A stretch of 30,473 nucleotides of DNA. It comes from a virus. The notes under the pieces are model-generated. The model saw only the letters and a list, made by a program, of their open reading frames with translations. It searched no databases and was not told the DNA's origin. A program made the translations under genes and the position numbers. The stretch is taken from positions 1 to 30,473 of IMG/VR virus record IMGVR_UViG_3300032288_005111, one strand, 5' to 3'. Shown here one piece after another: positions 22,848 to 30,092 of this stretch (position 1 is the first letter of the stretch; each line of letters begins with the position of its first letter).

Positions 22848-23249
22848 ATGTATCTACTTTACATCAATGAACTAGGAGAAGATTATAAAGGCCAGAGACA
22901 ATATGAGTTTATTTTTGGCGAAGATCCTAGTGTTTTGATGGAAGAGTGGTTTCATATCCCATCATCAGGACGGGCGATACCACCGGAATTAGAATTTATA
23001 GATTTAGTTGGTTTATTAAAAAATTCCGACTTAAAACTAGATTTAGTTCAAAATTCTGACTATTTTGGTGTCATCGATGCTGTTGATGGGATTATTGCGT
23101 TAGGTTGGGAATCATTTGATCTAAACGCAGAAGAAAGACCTGTAAGGGTCTGTTTTCATTTTGGTGAAGAATTAGACAGTGTTACTCAGAAATTAGCATC
23201 AAAAGGATTAAGATTAATAAATGAAGAAATTAAATACAAATTGAAATAA
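22848..23249 (+). CDS. Unknown virion-block protein, 133 aa
   Basis: 133 residues, compact and without low-complexity sequence. Landmarks: MYLLYINELGEDYKGQRQYEFIF, then WFHIPSSGRAIPPELEFIDLVG, a DYFGVIDAVDGIIALGWE segment, and a C-terminal helix. Aromatic and acidic composition suggests a small soluble alpha/beta protein. No family recognised. It sits between two low-complexity virion-block proteins with spacing of one or two bases on each side, so it is surely translated as part of the same operon and is likely a head or assembly protein. Confidence 0.7.
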   Translation: MYLLYINELGEDYKGQRQYEFIFGEDPSVLMEEWFHIPSSGRAIPPELEFIDLVGLLKNSDLKLDLVQNSDYFGVIDAVDGIIALGWESFDLNAEERPVRVCFHFGEELDSVTQKLASKGLRLINEEIKYKLK

Positions 23250-23250
23250 A

Positions 23251-24006
23251 ATGAAAAGAATTGATCTAGTTCAACAATTAGTTAAGGAAGGTATGTCTGA
23301 AAAAACATTAGTTAATTTCAGCGATAAACAATTAAAAATGCTTTCTGAAAGATTGCAAGTAAAAGCGAGTAATTTAAAAGCAAAACCAGAACTGCAGGCG
23401 ATGGCTAAAGATCCTGCGATCGATATGGAAGTGATGGAAAAGAAAGAAGGATTAAAAGGAAATCAAAAGAAGTTAGATAAAAATCATAACGGAAAAATTG
23501 ATGGCCAGGATTTTAAAATATTAAACGGAAAGAAGAAAACAAAAGTTGCTGATAAAGGCGAAAAAAAATCTACAGCAAATAAAAAAACTAAGGTTGACCA
23601 AAAAGAAAAAATGGATTTGAATTTAAAAAATTTGAACGAATGGGTTGACACATTAGTTGAAAAGTCGTATCATCCTTTAACAACTAAAGGCGATATGATG
23701 GAAGCAATTATGAGTAAAATTAAAACAGCGGCAATACCAATGCCTGCTTCTAAACCAAAAAAAGGACACAATGGTGTTGCTGAGTTTATGGAATATAATA
23801 ATCCAGAACCAGAAAAACAAGAACCGGATATTGAAACATTACCTGCGGAGCCAGATACTAAACCTAGAGAAAGGCCAAAGCACCCAGGACAAAGACCAAA
23901 CGATAACCCTGATCCTGCACCAAAAGCAAAAGCGAAACAAAAGATTTCACCTAAAGAAGCGAAATCTAAAGTTATAGGATCAATACATAAATTACTTTCT
24001 AAATAA
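23251..24006 (+). CDS. Virion-block protein with EF-hand-like calcium loop
   Basis: 251 residues. After a helical N-terminus (KRIDLVQQLVKEGMSEKTL, resembling a SAP-like helix-turn-helix start) comes LDKNHNGKIDGQDFKIL near residues 75-91. This contains a full EF-hand loop D-K-N-H-N-G-K-I-D-G-Q-D with acidic or amide residues at 1, 3, 5, 9 and 12 and Gly at 6. A Lys-rich region follows, then a conserved-looking MDLNLKNLNEWVDTLVEK helix and a long Pro-rich tail (PEPEKQEPDIETLPAEP). Calcium binding is inferred from the loop. Function unknown; its position suggests head assembly or a structural role. Confidence 0.7.
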   Translation: MKRIDLVQQLVKEGMSEKTLVNFSDKQLKMLSERLQVKASNLKAKPELQAMAKDPAIDMEVMEKKEGLKGNQKKLDKNHNGKIDGQDFKILNGKKKTKVADKGEKKSTANKKTKVDQKEKMDLNLKNLNEWVDTLVEKSYHPLTTKGDMMEAIMSKIKTAAIPMPASKPKKGHNGVAEFMEYNNPEPEKQEPDIETLPAEPDTKPRERPKHPGQRPNDNPDPAPKAKAKQKISPKEAKSKVIGSIHKLLSK

Positions 24007-25347
24007 ATGAAGAAAAATAAATTAAGGGAGGATATCGATTACGGTAACTACCCAGAAAGAATGGGTAGGTCTACCGAAAGAGCAGCCGCTGATCCAAATA
24101 GTTTATACGCCACAAATCCAGCAATGAAAAGAGGCGCTGCTGATGTTGAAAAACTTATCGGGAATAGATTTAAGAAAGTGGTTGATTATCTAAGACAAGT
24201 TACAAATATTCAAGATTTAAGTTCTAGACAAGTTCAAGGAATGTTATTTAATGAAATGATGTCGAATCTTGTTCCTAGCGTAATTCAAATCGAAGATAAC
24301 CATAAAGAAGAGATTCAACAATTGGCTATCGAAGCATCATTAGATGAAACTGAAGTTCCTGCTGAATGGTATGAAATTGAGGCCCAATTAATCAGAGCCC
24401 CGATTGATCCTAATGAGTTTAGAATGCAACCAGACGATGATGAGGAAGATCAAGATCAAGAAGATGATCAAGAAGATGATGATAATAATGAGCAACCAGA
24501 AATACCTTCTTTTGATATTGAAGATCTAACACCTGATGAACAATTAGAGTTAGAAAAACACAAAAGAAATATCATAAACGCATTAATACAAGGTGCTGCA
24601 AAAAAAGGTCATCACATTTATGATAAACCATGGGTTAAAGAAAGATTAGATCAAATAGATCCAAATTTACATGCAATGTATAAGAAGATCATGGCTATAA
24701 CTGATTTCAACTATTTTACTATGGATGACGCAATTGACGCTATGAGTCAATCTGGGTCAGGTATTGCTGGTATGAATAAATTAAGTAATCCAGATGAAGA
24801 TGGCGGTGGTGATGAAGGTGGTGGTGATGAAGGTGGTAGCGGAGAACCGAAACCAGATACTAAAATAACTGCCTTAGGTTTGTTTTTCCCAATACTTTGT
24901 CACGAAATTGTTAAAGGAATTAAAGAAGCGTCAGGAAGACATGGTTTACCAAATGATCCTGAAATGTCACAAAAGATCAGAGGAAAAACAGATGTTTTAA
25001 GTAATGAACCAATGCAATTGAGAGTTGGTCCTGAGTTATTTGAAAAACTAAGATTTTTATTACCAGACGAAATGTTTGACGAATCAAATAAAGGTCTAAC
25101 TCCTTGGTTTGAAATGGTTTTATACCAAATACCTGCTCAAGAATTTTTAACAATTATTGGTAACATAGTTACAGATGATGAAAGAAAAAATAATTTAGTT
25201 AAAACTAGATTCAGAGAGGTGATGAGAGAAGCAATGAATCTTAAATCAGAATACGACGATTACAAAGAAGATAACAATATCCCACCAGACAGCGATGATA
25301 AATTAGGCGACTGGCTTAATAGTATGGGTATTGATTTACCTAGTTAA
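24007..25347 (+). CDS. Acidic virion-block protein upstream of terminase
   Basis: 446 residues, begins one base after the previous stop. Not recognised. The N-terminal 140 residues look globular and helical (DVEKLIGNRFKKVVDYLRQV; MLFNEMMSNLVPSVIQIEDN). A poly-acidic linker follows (DDDEEDQDQEDDQEDDD, about 143-160), then a helical domain, a GGGDEGGGDEGG linker, and a C-terminal folded domain (ALGLFFPILCHEIVKGIKEA to the end). The two linkers divide it into three domains. The terminator after it separates it from terminase. Possibly a scaffold, core or head-completion protein; this is a guess from position. Confidence 0.7.
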   Translation: MKKNKLREDIDYGNYPERMGRSTERAAADPNSLYATNPAMKRGAADVEKLIGNRFKKVVDYLRQVTNIQDLSSRQVQGMLFNEMMSNLVPSVIQIEDNHKEEIQQLAIEASLDETEVPAEWYEIEAQLIRAPIDPNEFRMQPDDDEEDQDQEDDQEDDDNNEQPEIPSFDIEDLTPDEQLELEKHKRNIINALIQGAAKKGHHIYDKPWVKERLDQIDPNLHAMYKKIMAITDFNYFTMDDAIDAMSQSGSGIAGMNKLSNPDEDGGGDEGGGDEGGSGEPKPDTKITALGLFFPILCHEIVKGIKEASGRHGLPNDPEMSQKIRGKTDVLSNEPMQLRVGPELFEKLRFLLPDEMFDESNKGLTPWFEMVLYQIPAQEFLTIIGNIVTDDERKNNLVKTRFREVMREAMNLKSEYDDYKEDNNIPPDSDDKLGDWLNSMGIDLPS

Positions 25348-25353
25348 AATAAC

Positions 25354-25381
25354 AAAAGTGGTCAATTTAGACCACTTTTTT
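25354..25381 (+). terminator. Intrinsic terminator before terminase
   Basis: AAAAGTGGTC (25354-25363), loop AATTTA, GACCACTTTT (25370-25379) plus further T. A strong 10-bp stem. It ends the upstream virion transcripts, so terminase should have its own start signal in the 13 bases that remain. Confidence 0.85.
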
Positions 25382-25383
25382 CA

Positions 25384-25391
25384 TATTTATA
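25384..25391 (+). promoter_or_regulatory. TATTTATA element before terminase
   Basis: TATTTATA three bases before the terminase ATG (25395) and immediately after the terminator, the only space available for a start signal unless transcription reads through. The same octamer is before the portal gene. Confidence 0.35.
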
Positions 25392-25394
25392 TAT

Positions 25395-27170
25395 ATGAGT
25401 CAAAAAATTGAACAATTAAAAGAATATGCTCGTATTATAAAAGATACGCCATATGCTCTTAGGACATATCTACAAACGTTTGATAACACCCAAAAGAAAT
25501 TTGTACCATTAGAATTGTTTCCTGATCAAATACAACTGTTAAAAGATTACGAAACGTTTAATGAAAATATTACTAGAAAATATAGACAAGCGGGTGTTAC
25601 CACAGTAACTGCAGCATGGTTGTCAAAAAAATTACAATTAGCAAAACCAGATAACCCTGAAAGAGTTCTGATTATTGCAAACAAACGTGATACCGCAATT
25701 GAGATGGCTAATAAAGTTAGACATTTCTTAGAGCAGTGGCCAGAATGGTTAAATGTTGGGTTTTCTCCCGATAAAAACTCCGAGAGTAGATTTAGGTTAA
25801 ATAATGGTTCTGAAGTAAAAGCGGTTGCGACATCTGCGGATGCTCTTCGTGGTTTTACACCTACAGTACTTGTGTTTGATGAGGCCGCGTACATTGAAGC
25901 GGGTGAAGATTTTTGGGCTGCGTCAATGGCATCATTGTCAACGGGCGGTAAGATTATATTAATCTCAACACCAAATGGTTATGACCCAATTTATTGGGGT
26001 GTTTATGACCAAGCAATAAGGGGTATTAATGATTTTCATATTACCGATTTAAGATGGTTTAAAGATCCGCGTTATACAAAAGATTTAGTTTGGATAAAAG
26101 TTCCAGATATTGTTCATTACATGTTGAATAGAGAACAATATAATGACGATGATGTGGTATTAAAAGAATTTGATCTTTTAAAATATCAAGAATTAATGGA
26201 CCAAGGTTATCAACCATATTCAAGTTGGTTTGAGTCAATGTCTAAAAAATTCAAATATGATAAAAGAAAGATTGCTCAGGAATTGGAATGTGATTTCTTG
26301 GGTTCTGGTGATAGTGTTATTCCTTCTGAAACAATGGAAAGAATTGCTAAAACAATGATCAAACAACCTAAAGAAAAGTACATGCAAGGCACTTTATGGT
26401 TATGGAAAGAACCAGAACAAGGGCATAGGTATATAATGGGTGTCGACGTTAGTAGAGGGGACAGTGAGGATTTCTCATCAATAAACATTATTGATTTTGA
26501 TGCAAGAGAACAGGTTATGGAATACATTGGTAAAATACCTCCTGATGATTTAGCGGCTATAGCATATAAATGGGGAGTATTATATGACGCATTTATTGTT
26601 GTGGATATAACTGGTGGTATGGGGGTTGCGACATCCAGAAAACTACAAGAAATGAATTATAAAAATTTATTCATTGACGGTATTAACACAAAAAATATCT
26701 GGGAGTACAATGCTAAAGCAATGGAAAAAATCCCTGGAATTAATTTTAACAACAAAAGAACACAAATAGTAGCATGTTTTGAAGAACAATTAAGACATGA
26801 TTTTATAGTTAGATCCAATAGATTATTAAATGAATTGAATACGTTCGTTTATCTAAATGGTAAACCAAACCATATGAAAGGCGCTCATGATGACGCTATT
26901 ATGAGTATGGCTATCGCACTATATGCTGGAGATATCTCTTTTACACAACTAACAAGAAACGAAAACCAAGCAAAAGCAATGGTTGACTCTTGGATGTTAG
27001 CAGAGAGAACATACGATTCAGGTAAAGGATTTTATTCATACGGTACATCGTTTGACGGTGTTGGATCAATGCAAATGGATCAATCACAGTACGGTAATCA
27101 GCAAACGCAACCTTCAAAACAACTTTATCAAGAATATGGGTGGTTATTTGGTGGCAAAAAGGGTTCATAA
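25395..27170 (+). CDS. Terminase large subunit, T4 gp17-like
   Basis: 591 residues, close to the 610 of T4 gp17. It is the ATPase-nuclease that pumps DNA into the head. ATPase domain: Q-motif region LELFPDQ, Walker A position RKYRQAGVTT (61-70), Walker B VLVFDEAA (158-165) with catalytic Glu163, coupling motif LISTPNG (189-195). Nuclease domain: GVDVSRGD (D351), VVDITGG (D404), GAHDDAIMS (D499/D500), the RNase-H-type acidic triad. The Walker A lysine is Val68; Lys62 five residues before the Gly is a candidate substitute, as in lambda-type terminases. Followed by portal after 48 bases. Confidence 0.95.
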   Translation: MSQKIEQLKEYARIIKDTPYALRTYLQTFDNTQKKFVPLELFPDQIQLLKDYETFNENITRKYRQAGVTTVTAAWLSKKLQLAKPDNPERVLIIANKRDTAIEMANKVRHFLEQWPEWLNVGFSPDKNSESRFRLNNGSEVKAVATSADALRGFTPTVLVFDEAAYIEAGEDFWAASMASLSTGGKIILISTPNGYDPIYWGVYDQAIRGINDFHITDLRWFKDPRYTKDLVWIKVPDIVHYMLNREQYNDDDVVLKEFDLLKYQELMDQGYQPYSSWFESMSKKFKYDKRKIAQELECDFLGSGDSVIPSETMERIAKTMIKQPKEKYMQGTLWLWKEPEQGHRYIMGVDVSRGDSEDFSSINIIDFDAREQVMEYIGKIPPDDLAAIAYKWGVLYDAFIVVDITGGMGVATSRKLQEMNYKNLFIDGINTKNIWEYNAKAMEKIPGINFNNKRTQIVACFEEQLRHDFIVRSNRLLNELNTFVYLNGKPNHMKGAHDDAIMSMAIALYAGDISFTQLTRNENQAKAMVDSWMLAERTYDSGKGFYSYGTSFDGVGSMQMDQSQYGNQQTQPSKQLYQEYGWLFGGKKGS

Positions 27171-27205
27171 TCCAGTAAAATTTGTTTACATTAACAAAGG
27201 AAAAG

Positions 27206-27213
27206 TATTTATA
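27206..27213 (+). promoter_or_regulatory. TATTTATA element before portal gene
   Basis: TATTTATA five bases before the portal ATG (27219), in a 48-base gap after terminase. Third plus-strand virion gene with this octamer close upstream. Confidence 0.35.
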
Positions 27214-27218
27214 TCTAT

Positions 27219-28700
27219 ATGGCAGATCAAAATTTAACAATATTTCAAAGGTTAACGAAAATATTCGGGTTTCAAGGTCAAGTACCTCAGCCACCGTCCT
27301 TTAATTTTTCAAAAGAAGAACTTCTTAGGACTGACGATCCTGCTGTTTTTGAAAAAGAAAAATTACAACGTCAGCAAAGTCAATATCTTTTTGATAAATG
27401 GACTAAATTAGATAATTCATTATACAATCAATCGGTTTATTATGAACCTAATAGAATTGCTGCGTACTACGACTTTGAATCGATGGAATTCACTCCAGAG
27501 GTTTCAGCAGCATTAGACATTTATGCTGAAGAGTCAACAACAGTTTCAGAAAAAGGTCATATTTTAGAAATTTACTCTGAATCAAAAAGGGTAAAAAATA
27601 TATTAATTGACTTATTTGAAAATAAATTAGACATTAACACAAACTTACAAATGTGGGCAAGAAACATGTGTAAGTATGGTGACAACTTCTTGTACTTAAA
27701 AGTTGATCCAGAAGATGGAAAAGGTGTTGTTGGATGTCAGCAACTACCAAATATTGAAATTGAAAGATTAGAAGGAGCATTAAACGCTAGTCCACAACAA
27801 AGGGACGCAAAATTACCCGCTAAAGAACTTAGGTTTAGATGGAAGAATAAAGATTTGGAATTCCAAGCGTGGGAGATTGCTCACTTTAGAATTATGGGTG
27901 ACGATAGAAAATTACCTTATGGTACTTCTATGTTAGATAAGATCAGAAGAATTTGGAAACAACTTTTACTTGCTGAAGATGCTATGTTAATATATAGAAC
28001 ATCGAGAGCACCGGAAAGACGTGTGTTCAAAGTATTCGTAGGTAACATGGATGATAAAGATATCGAACCGTATGTACAACGTATTGCGAACAAGTTCAAA
28101 AGAGATCAAACAGTAGATGCTAGAAATGGTCAGGTAGATATGCGTTATAATCAAATGGCTGTTGACCAAGATTATTTCATTCCTGTTCGTGACCCAGCAA
28201 CTCCAAACCCAATTGAAACATTGGCTGGGGCACAAAACTTAGGTGAGATTGCGGATATTGAATATATTCAGAAAAAATTATTAGCAGCACTTCGTATACC
28301 TAAGGCGTTCTTAGGTTTTGAAGAAGTTGTTGGAGATGGTAAGAATTTAGCATTAATGGATATCCGTTTTGCTAGGACAATCAATAGAATTCAAAAATCA
28401 TTAATACAAGAACTTAATAAAATTGCATTGATCCACCTTTACATGTTGGATCTAGAGGATGAGTTAGATAATTTCTCGTTAGGTTTAAGTAACCCTTCTG
28501 CACAATCAGATTTATTAAAAATTGAAAGTTGGAAAGAAAAAGTTACACTATACAAGGATGCAACGTCAGATCAATCACAGGTTGGTATCTTACCAGTGTC
28601 ACACACTTGGGCTAAGAAGAACATCCTTGGATTTAGTGATAATGAGGTTTTACTTGATTTACAACAACAACGTCTTGAAAGAGCGATGGCTTTGAATTAA
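27219..28700 (+). CDS. Portal protein, T4 gp20-like
   Basis: 493 residues in this frame. T4-type portal landmarks: SVYYEPNRIAAYYDFESMEFTPEVSAALDIYAEES near the N-terminus, MWARNMCKYGDNFLYLKV, the crown/stem region with DRKLPYGTSMLDKIRRIWKQ, LIYRTSRAPERRVFKVFVG, and AALRIPKAFLGFEE with RFARTINRIQKSLI. These define the ring through which terminase injects DNA. The frame ends at TAA 28698-28700 (ERAMALN), but the -1 frame continues with portal-like sequence to 29044; a single extra T in the run at 28691-28693 would join them into about 608 residues. T4 gp20 has 524 residues, so the core is complete without the extension. Confidence 0.92.
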   Translation: MADQNLTIFQRLTKIFGFQGQVPQPPSFNFSKEELLRTDDPAVFEKEKLQRQQSQYLFDKWTKLDNSLYNQSVYYEPNRIAAYYDFESMEFTPEVSAALDIYAEESTTVSEKGHILEIYSESKRVKNILIDLFENKLDINTNLQMWARNMCKYGDNFLYLKVDPEDGKGVVGCQQLPNIEIERLEGALNASPQQRDAKLPAKELRFRWKNKDLEFQAWEIAHFRIMGDDRKLPYGTSMLDKIRRIWKQLLLAEDAMLIYRTSRAPERRVFKVFVGNMDDKDIEPYVQRIANKFKRDQTVDARNGQVDMRYNQMAVDQDYFIPVRDPATPNPIETLAGAQNLGEIADIEYIQKKLLAALRIPKAFLGFEEVVGDGKNLALMDIRFARTINRIQKSLIQELNKIALIHLYMLDLEDELDNFSLGLSNPSAQSDLLKIESWKEKVTLYKDATSDQSQVGILPVSHTWAKKNILGFSDNEVLLDLQQQRLERAMALN

Positions 28701-29044
28701 CAAATACTCAAAATATTATTAAACGTTCAGGTATATTTGATGAGGTTGACTCTAAGTATGGTATACCAGAAGAAGAAAGAGAAAAGGCACAAGAAGCCGC
28801 TGATGCTGGTGGAGAAGATGGTGGAGGTATGGGTATGCCACCACTAGGCGGAGGCGGAGGTTCTTCAGCCCCAGAACCAGACGCAGGCGGAAGCGAACCA
28901 TTGAGTGAAGGCAAAAAAGATAAAAAAAGAAAATTACTTTCATTATTAGAAAGTGAAGATAATCATGATTTATTCAACATGGAAAAGGCACAAAAGAATA
29001 TTTATGAAATAGAAAATAAACTAAATAATTTACTAAACGATTAA
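28701..29044 (+). pseudogene. Out-of-frame C-terminal extension of portal
   Basis: Reading from 28691 in the -1 frame: FELTNTQNIIKRSGIFDEV then DSKYGIPEEEREKAQEAADA, a Gly/Met/Pro linker (GGEDGGGMGMPPLGGGGG), SEPLSEGKKDKKRKLLSLL and a helical end INL-type ending NNLLND at 29044. The NTQ.IIK..GIFD.VD..YGI pattern is what follows the ERA segment in portal proteins of this group as I remember them, so it belongs to the portal rather than to a separate gene. An ATG at 28829 could start a 71-aa product, but it lies in the linker. Either a frameshift or a sequence error separates it. Confidence 0.65.
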
Positions 29045-29046
29045 AA

Positions 29047-29802
29047 ATGAACAATAAAGTAGGGGTTTTAAAAACTAAAATACTAAAGAAACTTACAGAA
29101 TCTTACACATCTGAGAATAAATCAGATATGAAGAATATTCTTAAACTTATAAAAGAAAACAAAGATTTTAAAGAAATGTATTTGTTTTATGAAGAAATTG
29201 AGAATAAACATATTTCAGATAAAGAGACAGCAAAGTTATACGTTGAGGGTTTGAGCGCAATGTTAAATCATCAAATGTTAAAAGGAAGTAAAAATAGTTT
29301 AGACGTGTTTTGCGAATCATTAAATAAAACAATTGGTGATGTTTCAATAGAGCAAAATGATTTATACGAATCCTTAGACACTCTAACCGAGAACGATACT
29401 CTATCAAATATAGAAAAGAAAGTTATAGCAAAAAGGAAATTGGTTGAACATTTGACAACCAAAAAGGAAATATTAGAATCTAAGGAATCTGTTTTGGTCC
29501 CTAATGAAAATTTATTAAATGCAATTTTAACAAATAACTTTAACACATTATATTCAAACACACTGTCTGAATCTGAAAAAAATGAATTAAAAAATATTCT
29601 AGCAATACCTTATAGTGAAATTGAAGAGAAAACAGTAGAATTAAAAGAATCTATTGTAAATCAAGTTTCCACACTTATAAATGAATCAAGCGATAATGAT
29701 TTATTAAGTAAATTAAACACAGTAAAAGATGAGGTAAATCAGATGAAACCATCTAGGTACAACTACTTCAGATTAAACGAACTAAAAAATGGACTTAATT
29801 AA
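29047..29802 (+). CDS. Unknown helical virion-block protein
   Basis: 251 residues, starts two bases after the portal extension stop, which supports that extension being translated. Almost entirely helical and charged: LKTKILKKLTESY, MKNILKLIKENKDFKEMYLFYEEIENK, EKKVIAKRKLVEHLTTKKEIL, and LSKLNTVKDEVNQMK near the end. No transmembrane segment or catalytic motif. Position after the portal and the coiled-coil composition would suit a scaffold, core or prohead protein, but it has no recognisable family. Its last codons (NGLN, stop) lie in the 24-bp palindrome shared with the convergent bS21 gene. Confidence 0.75.
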   Translation: MNNKVGVLKTKILKKLTESYTSENKSDMKNILKLIKENKDFKEMYLFYEEIENKHISDKETAKLYVEGLSAMLNHQMLKGSKNSLDVFCESLNKTIGDVSIEQNDLYESLDTLTENDTLSNIEKKVIAKRKLVEHLTTKKEILESKESVLVPNENLLNAILTNNFNTLYSNTLSESEKNELKNILAIPYSEIEEKTVELKESIVNQVSTLINESSDNDLLSKLNTVKDEVNQMKPSRYNYFRLNELKNGLN

Positions 29803-29810
29803 GTCCATTT
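29787..29810. terminator. Perfect 24-bp palindrome/bidirectional terminator
   Basis: AAATGGACTTAA at 29787-29798 is followed at once by its exact reverse complement (29799-29810), then TTTCTTTTTT-type T-rich sequence on the plus strand and A/T-rich sequence on the minus. It contains the stop codons of both convergent genes, at 29800-29802 (plus) and 29797-29795 (minus). With no fixed loop, the hairpin would open 4 central bases. Confidence 0.75.
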
Positions 29811-29986
29811 CTTTTTTGTTCAATATAGATCGCTTTTAGTTTTTCGTCCCTTTTCTTTACTGAAGGTTTAATATAAACCTGTCTATCCCTCAACTGCTGG
29901 ATTTGTTTGGTTTTTTGAACTTTGTTTTTATAAGTTCTTAATGCGGTTTCTATACTTTTTTCTTTTGATAGATCAATAATAATCAT
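29795..29986 (-). CDS. rpsU: Phage-encoded ribosomal protein bS21
   Basis: 63 residues, the full length of bS21 in Bacteroidota. Landmarks: KEKSIETALRTYKNKVQKT (the E..E.AL..YK.K..K helix), IQQLRDRQVYIKPSVKKRDE and a Lys/Arg-rich end EKLKAIYIEQKRNGLN that parallels the host form's basic helix. bS21 is on the small subunit platform near the 16S 3' end, and in Flavobacterium it helps hide the anti-Shine-Dalgarno. A phage copy could replace host bS21 and bias translation. No AGGAG-type Shine-Dalgarno is present before its ATG (AAAGAGAAATCCTTTATG). Convergent overlap of 8 bp with the gene before it. Confidence 0.88.
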   Translation of the reverse strand: MIIIDLSKEKSIETALRTYKNKVQKTKQIQQLRDRQVYIKPSVKKRDEKLKAIYIEQKRNGLN

Positions 29987-30092
29987 AAAGGATTTCTCTT
30001 TATTTTAAATATATACAAAATTTTGGAATTTTAAAAAATTTTCTTTATTTTTATACTTAACACCATTAAAATATAATAATATGAAGATATAA

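Noticed and set aside
28680-28700. Programmed -1 frameshift in the portal gene
   Set aside because: The sequence ATGGCTTTGAAT has no X-XXY-YYZ slippery heptamer and the P-site codon would not re-pair after slipping; a missing T is simpler.
28829-29044. Separate 71-aa gene after the portal
   Set aside because: Its ATG lies inside a Gly-rich linker and the same frame is open and portal-like upstream to 28691.
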